A DNA stretch of 64,000 nt from an uncultured Thiotrichaceae bacterium (GCA_937925855.1 CALAMO010000010.1:62001-126000); one strand, 5' to 3'; positions 44,325 to 53,306 are shown, counted from the first letter of the stretch. Program-made: numbers and translations. The notes: generated from the letters alone by a model not told the origin.

Positions 44325-45516
44325 TGATCGTATCGCCAAGCGAAATGTCGTCGTGTTGGTGTTGGGCCAGATGTTTTTTGGCGCGCAAATGCCCATGTTA
44401 TTTATCTTTGGCAGTCTGGCAGGTGCCTTTCTGGTCGAGGAGAAGGCGCTGGCGACACTGCCGATTTCGATTATGATGCTGACTACGATGCTGGTAGCCG
44501 GGCCGATCTCGCTGTTCATGGGTAAATATGGGCGGCGTGCGGGGTTCCTCTTTGGAGTCGCCATGGGTGCGCTTGGGGGCTTGATCGGTGCGTTGGCTCT
44601 GTTTGAGCGCGAGTTTTATATTTTGCTTATCGCCGCCGTATTTTCTGGCATATACCAGTCTTGCCATGGTTTTTTTCGTTTTGCGGCAGCGGATACCGCC
44701 TCAGATGATTTTAAGCCGAAAGCCATTTCCTGGGTGCTGGCGGGTGGCTTGGGGGCGGCACTGATAGGCCCTGAGTTGGGCGCGCGGCTGCATGATTATT
44801 TTCAGCTCACGCCTTTCGCCGGGGTTTATTTAGCGATTGCGGCCTTGAATCTGCTGTTTGCTCCGATCCTACTGTTCTTGAATATTCCACTGCCACCACC
44901 ACCGTCAGCGGCGCAAAACAGCCTGGCCGTGCCGCTGATGACTATTTTACGCCGCCCGGCGGTCATCGTGGCGATTTTGTGCGGTATGGTGTCGTTTGCG
45001 CTGATGAATTTGGTGATGACGGCAACGCCACTGGCGATGCAAGCCTGTGGTTTCAGCCCGGAAGCCTCAGCGGATGTAGTGCGCTGGCATGTGATTGCGA
45101 TGTTTGCGCCTAGCTTTTTTACCGGTAACCTGATTAAACGCTTTGGTGCGCCCAAAGTAATTAGCAGCGGACTGTTGCTGCTTGGTCTGTGTGGCGTGGT
45201 GGCTTTACTGGGTGTGGAGCAAGTGAATTTTTATGTGGCCTTAGTTTTGCTCGGGCTGGGCTGGAACTTTGGTTTTATCGGGGCGACAGCGTTTTTGACG
45301 AGTATCGTAGAACCGGAGTACCGTGCGCGTGTACAGGGCTTTAATGATTTTTGTGTCTTCGGCCTAGTAGCCTTTGCCTCGTTCAGTTCCGGCGGATTGT
45401 TGAGTTGGTTTGGCTGGGACGCGGTGTTAATGGCGATGCCACCGTTTTTATTATTGGCGGCAACCGCGCTGATTTGGCTAGCGGGGCAGAATAAAAGCAG
45501 GCCCACAACAGGTTGA
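44317..45516 (+). CDS. MFS transporter
   Basis: A 399-residue 12-helix permease. The first helix is VVLVLGQMFFGAQMPMLFIF. The loop 2-3 motif appears as GKYGRRAGFLFGVAMG, a good MFS signature A. A hydrophilic centre (LNIPLPPPPSAAQN) divides the halves, and GFIGATAFLTSIVEPEYRAR is typical of the YnfM/DHA1-like and anion-type groups. CGGAGG precedes the ATG at 44317; a frame from 44233 would add 28 unsupported residues. It overlaps the Fe-S protein by 8 bp. Substrate unknown. Confidence 0.9.
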   Translation: MIDDRIAKRNVVVLVLGQMFFGAQMPMLFIFGSLAGAFLVEEKALATLPISIMMLTTMLVAGPISLFMGKYGRRAGFLFGVAMGALGGLIGALALFEREFYILLIAAVFSGIYQSCHGFFRFAAADTASDDFKPKAISWVLAGGLGAALIGPELGARLHDYFQLTPFAGVYLAIAALNLLFAPILLFLNIPLPPPPSAAQNSLAVPLMTILRRPAVIVAILCGMVSFALMNLVMTATPLAMQACGFSPEASADVVRWHVIAMFAPSFFTGNLIKRFGAPKVISSGLLLLGLCGVVALLGVEQVNFYVALVLLGLGWNFGFIGATAFLTSIVEPEYRARVQGFNDFCVFGLVAFASFSSGGLLSWFGWDAVLMAMPPFLLLAATALIWLAGQNKSRPTTG

Positions 45517-45594
45517 ACAGGTTGAAGCGTTTTGCGACGTTCGCTAGTTTTTGATGCGCATCCCTGCTTGTCAGGATCTCCTGTAAGGGGGCAA

Positions 45595-45903
45595 TTAATA
45601 AAATTTGCGTGTGCTGACTTTAATGGCCGTACCTTCTTTGTCGATTTGTACTGATTTACGTCCCTGCGTATCGCCATCGACGCTGACAATATACAATCCT
45701 GGCTTTAGCTTAGCGTAGATAGAACTGCCTTCGCCTTCTAACACAGGCGTAAAGTTCTGCTCATTTAAAACCACCCAGTTGATTTTACCGATAGCGCCAC
45801 CATTTTCTTCCACAATAGTGACCTTTAATTCACCGGCGTGTACGCCGCTGAGTACGGCAAAGAGCAGTGAGGTGGTTCCTAACATTCGTCTGATTATTTT
45901 CAT
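45595..45903 (-). CDS. Small exported hypothetical protein
   Basis: A 102-residue protein with a signal peptide (MKIIRRMLGTTSLLFAVLSG, cleavage near VHAGE). The mature part is a predicted beta sandwich: ELKVTIVEENGGAIGKINWV, SSIYAKLKPGLYIVSVDG and a final KVSTRKFY. The GLYIVSVDG strand resembles carboxypeptidase-regulatory-like or transthyretin-like modules. No Cys, no lipobox. It is convergent with the MFS gene and divergent from lipA. Function unknown. Confidence 0.75.
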   Translation of the reverse strand: MKIIRRMLGTTSLLFAVLSGVHAGELKVTIVEENGGAIGKINWVVLNEQNFTPVLEGEGSSIYAKLKPGLYIVSVDGDTQGRKSVQIDKEGTAIKVSTRKFY

Positions 45904-46123
45904 GTATGATTCCTCGTTGTGAAAGCCATTTTGTCAGTATAAAAGCGACTTTCCCGCCTAGCTGTGACAAAACTCATATTGTTCACTTAATGAGCATAGT
46001 TGACTATTGGTCTACACGCTAATTGATCAGGTTCATGGATATTGCGGTAATTTTTATTCGAGTTTTATAGCGACTATGCTATGAGCACACGCATTTTAAA
46101 CTGTTTCCAGCAAGGTAATTAAT

Positions 46124-47092
46124 ATGTCTACCACACCCGTGAGGCCCCCCCGTCCAGAGCCAGGAGTCCCGTTGCGCCGGGCTGAGAAGGTAGCGCGTAT
46201 TCCCATTAAAGTGGTGCCTAAAGCGCAGCCGTTGAAAAAACCGCCCTGGCTTAAAGTGAAATTACCCAGTGCATCCCAAGCGGCGAAAGTCCGCAGTATG
46301 TTACGTGGAAATAAATTGTTTACGGTCTGTGAAGAGGCGTCTTGCCCGAATTTACCGGAATGTTTTGGGCACGGTACCGCGACGTTTATGATTCTGGGTC
46401 AAGTCTGTACCCGGCGCTGTCCATTCTGTGATGTCGGACATGGCCGCCCGCTGCCGCTGAGTGATTTAGCCAGTGAACCGGCGCACTTGGCTGATGCGAT
46501 TAAAAACATGAACTTGAGCTATGTGGTGATTACCTCGGTTGATCGTGATGACTTGCGAGATGGCGGTGCGCGTCACTTTGCCGACTGCATTAAAGCCGCT
46601 CGTGCTGCTCAGCCTGGCATTAAAGTAGAAATTCTAACCCCAGATTTTAGGGGCCGGATGGAGGTCGCGCTGGATATTATGGCGACCGAGCCGCCCGATG
46701 TGTTTAACCACAATATGGAAACGGTGCCGCGCCTATATAAACAGGCACGTCCCGGTGCGGACTATCAGTGGTCGCTCGACCTGCTGCGTAAATTTGGCGA
46801 ACGTCATCCCACCGTGCCGACTAAGTCAGGCTTAATGGTGGGACTGGGCGAAACCCCGGAAGAGATCAAAGCAACCATGCGCGATTTGCGCGCTAATGAC
46901 TGTAATATGCTGACCATCGGGCAATACCTCGCACCGTCTGATTCCCACCTGCCGGTAGAGCGTTATTATGCGCCGGATGAGTTCGACGCACTGCGGGTTT
47001 ATGGTGAGAAAATTGGCTTTGAGCACGTCGCTAGCGGGCCATTGGTGCGTTCCTCTTACCATGCGGATCAGCAAGCAAAAGCCTTGGTTTAG
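46124..47092 (+). CDS. lipA: Lipoyl synthase
   Basis: A 322-residue radical SAM enzyme that inserts two sulfurs into octanoyl groups on lipoate-dependent proteins. The auxiliary cluster ligands are Cys69, Cys74 and Cys80 ([12 protein letters not shown]). The radical SAM ligands are Cys95, Cys99 and Cys102 (CTRRCPFC). [15 protein letters not shown] and the C-terminal [12 protein letters not shown], with the Ser that caps the auxiliary cluster, are intact. The usual lipB neighbour is absent. The N-terminal Pro-rich segment is poorly conserved. AGCAAGGTAA lies upstream of the ATG. Confidence 0.97.
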   Translation: MSTTPVRPPRPEPGVPLRRAEKVARIPIKVVPKAQPLKKPPWLKVKLPSASQAAKVRSMLRGNKLFTVCEEASCPNLPECFGHGTATFMILGQVCTRRCPFCDVGHGRPLPLSDLASEPAHLADAIKNMNLSYVVITSVDRDDLRDGGARHFADCIKAARAAQPGIKVEILTPDFRGRMEVALDIMATEPPDVFNHNMETVPRLYKQARPGADYQWSLDLLRKFGERHPTVPTKSGLMVGLGETPEEIKATMRDLRANDCNMLTIGQYLAPSDSHLPVERYYAPDEFDALRVYGEKIGFEHVASGPLVRSSYHADQQAKALV

Positions 47093-47354
47093 CCGGTCAA
47101 CAAGGTTCAAAACAGACACAAGCTATCCGCGCAGAATGCCATCTGCGCGTGCTGCGACACCTCTTTGAAACAGCAAATCATCATGCAGACACAGCGCACG
47201 GTAGCGCTTAGAAAGATCGCAATACTCTAGGCTTTTTAATAGATTTTATGGGCAGTAATCCATTAAAAAAGGCATAAAATTTAGACTATGTTTTGGGATT
47301 TGAACAAAATCTATATAGGAAAAGCCAAGTGTCTAACAACAGAAGGAGTCAGGG

Positions 47355-48170
47355 ATGATGTATTCACTGCGTGGTCGTCATTTATTGAACGTTATTGCGA
47401 TTATTATCATAGGCCTATTTGTACTAGGCGTAGTATTAAGTTCCAGTATCTATCAACATAAAGCGGCAGCTGTGAGTGAGGAGTTGGAGCGCACTGCGCT
47501 TGATTTGCTGGTTTACCTTGAATACGACGCCGGGCGTTTTACTATCGCTGAGTCTAACAAAGCCGCCGCCGAAACGTTCCTGAATGAACGCAAGCTACGC
47601 ACTGGGGGTAAAGAACGCTTCGCCTATTTGTGGGATGTGACACAGCAGAAAATTACCTGGGACTCAGTGGATAGCAACGCTGTTGATCAACAGGCCGTGC
47701 AGGATAACTTCGCACTGTTTGATGTTGACGCGCTGTTGCAAACCCTTACGGTAACGGGGCAGGGCTTGATTCCAGCCTCTACCCGCGTGCTGAAGGCCTT
47801 GCCGCAGACTGCGGGGCAGGCCGCTGTGCCCTATTGGGTGGCCGTACAGAAGTTTACGGCCCAGGTCGGTAACGAACAACAACATTACCTGCTGTTGGTG
47901 GCGACAACCGCTGCTGCGGTGGATGAGGCGGTCTATGCATTACTGCCAACGCCGTTATTAATGCTGCTGAGTGCAGCGGTGCTGTTGCTGTTAGCACAAA
48001 TATTCTTTAGCCGCTGGGTGATGACTCCGCTGAGGACGTTTGAACAGGAGGTGCAGGCAATTGCGCGCGGTGAGCAGGCTACGTTTGAGCGCCATTATCC
48101 GGCTGAATTACAGGCGATTCAGCAGGCAATCGCTGTGCTTAAAACACCACCGGATACAGCGATAAAATGA
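47355..48170 (+). CDS. PhoQ-like membrane sensor without kinase domain
   Basis: A 271-residue protein. TM1 (LLNVIAIIIIGLFVLGVVLS) and TM2 (LLPTPLLMLLSAAVLLLLAQ) flank a periplasmic domain of about 150 residues, as in PhoQ-type histidine kinases (SEELERTALDLLVYLEYDA). After TM2 comes the HAMP-like WVMTPLRTFEQEVQAIARGE and ATFERHYPAELQAI, where kinases continue into the His-containing dimerisation helix. Here the protein stops, and its last 32 bp overlap the convergent LysE gene. No response regulator is nearby. It is either a truncated kinase or a free-standing sensor. GAAGGAG precedes the ATG. Confidence 0.75.
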   Translation: MMYSLRGRHLLNVIAIIIIGLFVLGVVLSSSIYQHKAAAVSEELERTALDLLVYLEYDAGRFTIAESNKAAAETFLNERKLRTGGKERFAYLWDVTQQKITWDSVDSNAVDQQAVQDNFALFDVDALLQTLTVTGQGLIPASTRVLKALPQTAGQAAVPYWVAVQKFTAQVGNEQQHYLLLVATTAAAVDEAVYALLPTPLLMLLSAAVLLLLAQIFFSRWVMTPLRTFEQEVQAIARGEQATFERHYPAELQAIQQAIAVLKTPPDTAIK

Positions 48171-48732
48171 GTAAGCCCGCCATTAGGCCATTAAAGAGTC
48201 TGAGGCGCAGGTGACTGGTTAGCAAACGTTGAAGCTGTTGCCCCAGCAGTGTCCACAGGCTGACTGATGGCAGGTTAACTAGCCCAAATACCAGTGCTAC
48301 GATCATGATCGATTGCAGCGTGCGCTCTGGCGAATAAATGCTCATGGCGGTTAACGCCATCGTCCACGCTTTTGGGTTGACCCACTGAAACGAAGCGGCC
48401 TGTAAAAAGCTCAGCGGTGTGGCGGTCGATGGCGTATTGACGGTTGGCGGGGTGGTATGGGCAATTTTCCACGCCAGATATAACAGGTAAACGATACTCA
48501 CTCCTTTCAGCAGGTCATAGCTCAGGGGGAAAGCATCAAAGACCTGCAACAGTCCTAGCCCAACCATGACCAGCATAAACACAAAGCCAAAACCAATACC
48601 TAGCATATGGGGGATGCTGCGTTTAAAACCAAAGTTTGCCCCCGATGACAACAGCATCAGGTTATTGGGGCCGGGCGTAATCGAGGAGACGAAGGCAAAG
48701 GCGGTGAGCGCGGTGAGTAATTCTACTGTCAA
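48139..48732 (-). CDS. LysE/RhtB family exporter
   Basis: A 197-residue, six-helix exporter. The family start is LTALTAFAFVSSITPGPNNLML, followed by GFKRSIPHMLGIGFGF and FQWVNPKAWTMALTAM. These proteins expel amino acids or related metabolites. Its start overlaps the uxuA stop by 4 bp (ATGA), so it belongs to the uxuBA operon, an unusual partnership. The 3' end overlaps the convergent sensor gene. Confidence 0.93.
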   Translation of the reverse strand: MTVELLTALTAFAFVSSITPGPNNLMLLSSGANFGFKRSIPHMLGIGFGFVFMLVMVGLGLLQVFDAFPLSYDLLKGVSIVYLLYLAWKIAHTTPPTVNTPSTATPLSFLQAASFQWVNPKAWTMALTAMSIYSPERTLQSIMIVALVFGLVNLPSVSLWTLLGQQLQRLLTSHLRLRLFNGLMAGLLILSLYPVVF

Positions 48733-49898
48733 TGGGAAAGCGCCTGGATAACACCGCGTAGCTCAGCCTGACCGCGCATACGCCCGATTAAAGGATAGCC
48801 GGGATGGGTGCCCGCTGTTTTGTCTGACAGCAGTTCATGGCCGTGGTCGGGCCGAAAGGGAATCGAATAATCTGCCCGTCCGGCTCCGCGCCGCCGTGTT
48901 TCTTCTTGTAACAGCTCATGCACCAGCGCGACCATATCGGTATCCCCCGCCAGATGGGCCGCTTCCTCAAACGAACCGTCCTGATCTTTACGCACATTGC
49001 GCAGATGTGCGAAGTGAATCCGTTCCGCAAACTGTCCGGCCATTTTGGGCAGGTCGTTGGCCCAATTCGCGCCCAGCGACCCGGCGCAGAAGGTTAGGCC
49101 ATTCGCAGGGCTATCTACCGCTGCCAGAATCCAGGCAATATCCTCCGCATCTGACACGATACGCGGCAGCCCCAGAATATCGCGCGGTGGATCGTCGGGA
49201 TGGACGCAAAAACGCATGCCGAGTGCTTCCGCCGTCGGAATAATTTCCTCTAAGAAGCGCTTATAGTTAGCGCGCAGCGTCGCCCGGTCAATGCCGTGAT
49301 AAGGAATCAGAGCTTGGCGCAGACCTTCGACATCGAAGCGCTCAAAGGCACCGGGTAATCCGGCCATAATCGAACGCAGCAACACGTCACGGTCCTGCGG
49401 CGTCGATTGCTTAAACCAGTCTTCCGCCTGCTGCAAAATGGCGGGGCTATAATCGGCTTCTGCCCCGTCGCGCTGCAACATATGCACTTCAAACGCGGCC
49501 ATTTTCTGCTGGGAGAAACGGAGGCAGGTACCGCCGCCCGCGACCGGTTCACTCAGGTCGGTGCGCGTCCAGTCCAACAGCGGCATAAAGTTATAGCACA
49601 CCGTATACACCCCCTCCGCTGCCAGATTACGCATCGATGCGCGGTAATTATCAAACAGCGGCGTCAGGTCGCCTGCGCCGCGTTTAATCCGTTCATGAAT
49701 CGGCAGGCTTTCGACCACACTCCAGACAAAGCCCGCGTCTTCAATAGCCCGTTTATGTTTAGCAATAGCGGCCTGTGGCCACACTTCGCCGTAGGGAATC
49801 TCATGCAAGGCGGTGACAATGCCCTGCGCCCCGGTTTGCGCAATGTCGCTCAGGCTGATCTTGTCAAAATCGCCGTACCAACGCCAACTGTCTAACAT
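48729..49898 (-). CDS. uxuA: Mannonate dehydratase
   Basis: A 389-residue TIM-barrel dehydratase that converts D-mannonate to 2-keto-3-deoxygluconate in hexuronate breakdown. It has WRWYGDFDKISLSDIAQTGA, the ALHEIPYGEVW loop, VYTVCYNFMPLLDWTRTDL, the metal site around MRFCVHPDDPPRDILGLPR and IHFAHLRNVRKDQDGSF. Length is normal. The start overlaps the end of uxuB by 7 bp. Neither uxaC, kdgK nor a hexuronate transporter lies nearby, so the pathway must be completed elsewhere. Confidence 0.95.
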   Translation of the reverse strand: MLDSWRWYGDFDKISLSDIAQTGAQGIVTALHEIPYGEVWPQAAIAKHKRAIEDAGFVWSVVESLPIHERIKRGAGDLTPLFDNYRASMRNLAAEGVYTVCYNFMPLLDWTRTDLSEPVAGGGTCLRFSQQKMAAFEVHMLQRDGAEADYSPAILQQAEDWFKQSTPQDRDVLLRSIMAGLPGAFERFDVEGLRQALIPYHGIDRATLRANYKRFLEEIIPTAEALGMRFCVHPDDPPRDILGLPRIVSDAEDIAWILAAVDSPANGLTFCAGSLGANWANDLPKMAGQFAERIHFAHLRNVRKDQDGSFEEAAHLAGDTDMVALVHELLQEETRRRGAGRADYSIPFRPDHGHELLSDKTAGTHPGYPLIGRMRGQAELRGVIQALSH

Positions 49899-51412
49899 AA
49901 TGATGTTCCTTCTAGTGTTTGAGTGACGGTGCGGTGTGCCCCGTGCTGCAACAATGCGGTATAAGCGGCGATTACCGCGTCGCGGAAATGCGTATTAGCC
50001 GCTAATGTGGGTTCAAATACCGCCTGTATGGCCAGCAGGGCATCGACGGTTTCAGCGGGCGTGCTGCTACGGTCGACTGCCGCGCGTAGGGCTGCTGCTA
50101 ATGGGTCACGCACCTCAATCGGCTGGCCGTCCTCAGCCACGCCGCCGACATAACGCATCCAACCCGCTACGGCTAATGATAGCAAAGGAATGGCCCGGCC
50201 CGCTGCCAGATTATCAGTAACCGTCCCCAGCAGGCGCTGCGGCAATTTTTGCGAGCCGTCCATCGCAATTTGCCACGTCCTATGCTGAATTGCTGGGTTT
50301 AGATAGCGCTGCTTGAGTGCAACACAGTACGCCGTTAAATCAGCGCCTTCTGGCGGTGGCACCGTTGGAATAATTTCTTGCGTCCACAGCTGATCAAGCA
50401 GCGCTGCAAACGTTGGGTCGGCTACCGTCTCCGCGATGGTGGCATAGCCTGCGAGATAGCCGAGATAAGCCAGGGTGGAGTGCGTGCCGTTAAGACAGCG
50501 TAGCTTCATGGTTTCAAATGCGGCAACCCCGCGGGGGGGCGCAGCAGTTTCTTGGCCGATAGCTGTCTGTTCTTGTGGACGCTGCTTGATAAACTGAGCA
50601 CCCGCAGCATCCCAGTCGGGGCGGCGACCAGCGACAAAATTATCCTCAATCACCCACTGGCGGAACGGTTCATGGACCACACAGCCCTGGTCAAGATAGC
50701 CTGCGTCTGCTGTTAGCTGTGCACTGTCAGCCTCGGTGGTGGCGGGCGTAATGCGATCCACCATGGTGCATGGAAAACGTCCTTCCTGTGCAATCCATGC
50801 GGCTAATTCAGGCTGTACGGCCTGCGCAAAGTCGAGCACGACGCGGCGCGTCAATACCCCATTGGCCGGTAGATTGTCACAGGATAAAACGCTCAATGGC
50901 GGCAGCCCAGCCGCATAGCGCTGCGCCAGCGCATAAACCAGGAAGCCGGGGGCTGAGCGCGGGGTGTTGGGGTGTTGCAGGTCGTGCAGAATATCGGGGT
51001 GGTCCAACTGTAACGCGCCGCTGGCCGGATGATGGCAATAGCCTTTTTCGGTGATAGTGAGGCTGATAATGTGAATATTGGGGTCGGCTAGGGCACTGAG
51101 CACGGCTGCCGGATCTTCTGGCGCGACCAGTATATCGTTGATTACCTCAATTATGGTGTGCTGCTTGCCCTGCGGGGTCAGGGCAATCGAGGTGTAGGCG
51201 TAACCCTGTGGGGCCAGTTTGTCGCGACTGTCTGCGTGGCGCAGACTGACGGCACGGATGCCCCAATCACCGCCCTTAGCGGCCATTGCTTCAGCCGTGT
51301 AAGGGGCGTTAAAGGCGCGGAAAAAAGCACCGGGGCCAAAGTGGATAATGCCGGGTTGTGTGGCTGGAGTGCTACTGCGCTGGATTCGGGGTGTTGCTGC
51401 GGTTATTGCCAT
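49892..51412 (-). CDS. uxuB: Mannitol dehydrogenase family protein, fructuronate reductase
   Basis: About 506 residues of the polyol-specific long-chain dehydrogenase family. The N-terminal Rossmann region starts GIIHFGPGAFFRAF (residues about 31-44 from a longer start). SLTITEKGYCHHPA, LSCDNLPANGVLTRRVVLDF and EPFRQWVIEDNF are family signatures, and MKLRCLNGTHSTLAYLGYLA carries the catalytic Lys/Asn/His. Paired with uxuA it should reduce D-fructuronate to D-mannonate. The start is the ATG at 51412; a TTG 30 bases upstream is possible. The GC-rich N-terminal extension before GIIHFG is non-conserved. Confidence 0.92.
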   Translation of the reverse strand: MAITAATPRIQRSSTPATQPGIIHFGPGAFFRAFNAPYTAEAMAAKGGDWGIRAVSLRHADSRDKLAPQGYAYTSIALTPQGKQHTIIEVINDILVAPEDPAAVLSALADPNIHIISLTITEKGYCHHPASGALQLDHPDILHDLQHPNTPRSAPGFLVYALAQRYAAGLPPLSVLSCDNLPANGVLTRRVVLDFAQAVQPELAAWIAQEGRFPCTMVDRITPATTEADSAQLTADAGYLDQGCVVHEPFRQWVIEDNFVAGRRPDWDAAGAQFIKQRPQEQTAIGQETAAPPRGVAAFETMKLRCLNGTHSTLAYLGYLAGYATIAETVADPTFAALLDQLWTQEIIPTVPPPEGADLTAYCVALKQRYLNPAIQHRTWQIAMDGSQKLPQRLLGTVTDNLAAGRAIPLLSLAVAGWMRYVGGVAEDGQPIEVRDPLAAALRAAVDRSSTPAETVDALLAIQAVFEPTLAANTHFRDAVIAAYTALLQHGAHRTVTQTLEGTSLC

Positions 51413-51479
51413 AAGTATTATAAAACACCTCGATAGATTCAAAAAAGTCTACTCAGCTTACTCCTGTGAGGGGTCGTCA

Positions 51480-51653
51480 TCAAACGTGCTGCGCCCATCC
51501 TAGGCAGCGTGTTCTGCGTTTCTTAAGTCGTACTATACTGCCCGACGCCACGACCGCCAGCAGACGCTGCATCTCTCGTAGCACCAGGTGTTCAGTCAGC
51601 TTGCCGTCAATCATCAACAGCCCAGTATCGGTGGCTTCAAAGGCGCTAATGAT
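51480..51653 (-). pseudogene. Possible C-terminal fragment of a HpcH/HpaI (CitE-like) CoA ester lyase
   Basis: A stop-bounded minus-strand frame without a suitable start reads ISAFEATDTGLLMIDGKLTE, then HLVLREMQRLLAVVASGS, before drifting into basic, unconserved sequence. The block FEA...DGK(L/M)...R...RLLA resembles the C terminus of malyl-CoA/citryl-CoA lyases. Nothing of the N-terminal barrel is visible. It lies between uxuB and the alpha/beta hydrolase, in a stretch rich in broken genes. The match rests on memory of the family and is weak. Confidence 0.35.
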
Positions 51654-51663
51654 TTAGCGCTAA

Positions 51664-52605
51664 TTATGCCGAGGTATTCACCCAGTCAGTAATCATAGCG
51701 GCAAACAATTCGGGTTGATCAGCCCAGGAAAGATGGCCTGCCGTGGGCAGAATCTGTAAGGTGCTGTGCGGCAGCGCGGCATGGAGCTGTCTCGCATTAC
51801 TGACATCAAACATAACATCAAGCTCGCCCCAGAAAATCAGGGTGGGTATATCAATTTCGCCCACGCGATCGGCAAGCCCAGCAGCTTTGGAGCGTAGGTC
51901 CTTGAACCAGTGCATCACCTCAGCGGCCCGCCCTGAGTAAGCGCGTTTATAATCATCGATTTGTTTAGCGTTCGCCCGATGACGGATGGCACCCAGTTTT
52001 GCAGAGTAAGCTAACAGCGGCCCTGCGCCCAACAGCGCGGTGGAGAAACGCATAAAGCCAAATTTAGCCAGCATGTTTATCATGAATGCCAGTTTGAATG
52101 GGCCGGGAGCACCCGGTCCATGGCCTATGGCTAGGCTGGATACGCGATGTTGGTGGTTCAGGACATAAGCGAGCGCCGCGCCCATGCCGACATCGGGCCC
52201 AACAAGGTGGATATTGTGCAGATCAAGTTCATCGAAAATGGCAGCGAGGTGCGCTCCCTGTGCAGCGGGTGACATGTCGTGGCGGTCACCTTCAGAAGCG
52301 CCAAAGCCCGGCAGGTCGATAGCTAGCACGCGACATTTTTGAGTTAGTGCTGTCCAGGAGCCTGCAAAGCTCAGGATACTTTCTGGGAAGGGGCTGAGCA
52401 ATACGACGAGTGGCGCATCGGCTGGCCCGGCCTCAGCAAGCCGGATTTCGCGACCCGCTATAGTTCGGGTTTCAGTTGGAATAGTGATGTCCGGTGTTTC
52501 AAACGACGCTGCCGCCTTCTGGGCTGCCTTAACTTTGCGCCATTCTGGTGACAGCAACAGTAGGGTCGATGCGTTGAGTTGGTCGTAGGCATTAAGCTTT
52601 TTCAT
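51664..52605 (-). CDS. Alpha/beta hydrolase with Asp nucleophile (haloalkane dehalogenase/epoxide hydrolase-like)
   Basis: About 313 residues. The nucleophile elbow is HLVGPDVGMGAAL, with Asp where esterases have Ser, as in haloalkane dehalogenases and epoxide hydrolases. The oxyanion region is LVVLLSPFPESILSFAGSW, which lacks the plain HGxP of epoxide hydrolases. The acid is in FWGELDVMFDV and the catalytic His in TAGHLSWADQPELF. The start MKKLNAYDQL is chosen since upstream codons overlap the operator-like palindrome region. A TetR gene lies 95 bp upstream and a TAGAC-N5-GTCTA site in between suggests it is repressed by it. Confidence 0.87.
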   Translation of the reverse strand: MKKLNAYDQLNASTLLLLSPEWRKVKAAQKAAASFETPDITIPTETRTIAGREIRLAEAGPADAPLVVLLSPFPESILSFAGSWTALTQKCRVLAIDLPGFGASEGDRHDMSPAAQGAHLAAIFDELDLHNIHLVGPDVGMGAALAYVLNHQHRVSSLAIGHGPGAPGPFKLAFMINMLAKFGFMRFSTALLGAGPLLAYSAKLGAIRHRANAKQIDDYKRAYSGRAAEVMHWFKDLRSKAAGLADRVGEIDIPTLIFWGELDVMFDVSNARQLHAALPHSTLQILPTAGHLSWADQPELFAAMITDWVNTSA

Positions 52606-52661
52606 CGGGCTTCTCCAGCAGGTGAATAGGCCTGCCATTAGGGTATACATGTTAAAAATAA

Positions 52662-52676
52662 TAGACCGGTCGTCTA
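52662..52676. promoter_or_regulatory. TetR-type operator upstream of the alpha/beta hydrolase
   Basis: TAGACCGGTCGTCTA is a near-perfect palindrome (TAGAC, five bases, GTCTA; core GACCGGTC). It lies between the tetR stop and the hydrolase start, about 57 bp upstream of the latter. A second copy of GACC(G/A)GTCGTCT occurs at 53695-53706 on the other side of tetR. The shared sequence on both flanks of a TetR gene supports its being the binding site. Confidence 0.7.
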
Positions 52677-52700
52677 AATCGCAGTAAAATTTTTTAGGTG

Positions 52701-53306
52701 CTATTTTTCAGCGGGCACCAACAGCTGTTTGAACAGGGTGCTCAGCACTCTCTTAGCCACTACGGCATCGCCGTCTACCTGCATCCTAAGTAAAATACCC
52801 TCCCAGGTATGCCATAAAATTTCCGCTATGGCGTCTGGCGCTAAATCTGTTCTGATGCTGCCTTCTTGCTGTGCCAACATAATCAGGCTAGTGAGTCGGG
52901 TTTGCCAGTTATTGATGCTTGCTTGCAGCGCGGTTTGGCACAGCGCATAGCGATGCCCAATCTCAGCCGCTAAGTTGCCCACTAAGCAGCCCTTTTGATA
53001 TTGTGCGTCAGCATACCTTGCCAGCATATGCTGGTATAAAATTTCCAGCTTTTCAACAGCGGTCAGTGTGGAATCAGCCACTAGCTGATCAAACAATAGC
53101 ATTGATTGCTGGTTGTATTCTCTAATTATTTCAGCAACATAAGCCTCCTTGGACGCGAAATAATTATAGAATGACCCCTTCGGTACATGCACAACATCAA
53201 GTATTTTTTTGATGCCGGTACCATGATAGCCATGCGCAGCAAGCTGCTGAATGCCTTCCTGGAGCAGTGCGGTTTTTGTGAGTGTTGTTTTAGCGGAGTG
53301 TGCCAT
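52701..53306 (-). CDS. TetR/AcrR family transcriptional repressor
   Basis: About 201 residues. The N-terminal HTH is LLQEGIQQLAAHGYHGTGIK, continuing into ILDVVHVPKGSFYNYFASKE, a very typical TetR domain of the group that senses electrophiles or xenobiotics. The C-terminal part has a Cys in QKGCLVGNLAAEIG, the block found in NemR/AcuR-like regulators. The start is uncertain: several in-frame Met codons (53306, 53315, 53336) precede the HTH. It probably represses the hydrolase downstream and the lipoprotein gene upstream through two matching palindromes. Confidence 0.88.
   Translation of the reverse strand: MAHSAKTTLTKTALLQEGIQQLAAHGYHGTGIKKILDVVHVPKGSFYNYFASKEAYVAEIIREYNQQSMLLFDQLVADSTLTAVEKLEILYQHMLARYADAQYQKGCLVGNLAAEIGHRYALCQTALQASINNWQTRLTSLIMLAQQEGSIRTDLAPDAIAEILWHTWEGILLRMQVDGDAVVAKRVLSTLFKQLLVPAEK

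Noticed and set aside
51466-51657. Plus-strand 63-codon frame
   Set aside because: Ser/Arg/Cys-rich shadow opposite the probable lyase fragment.
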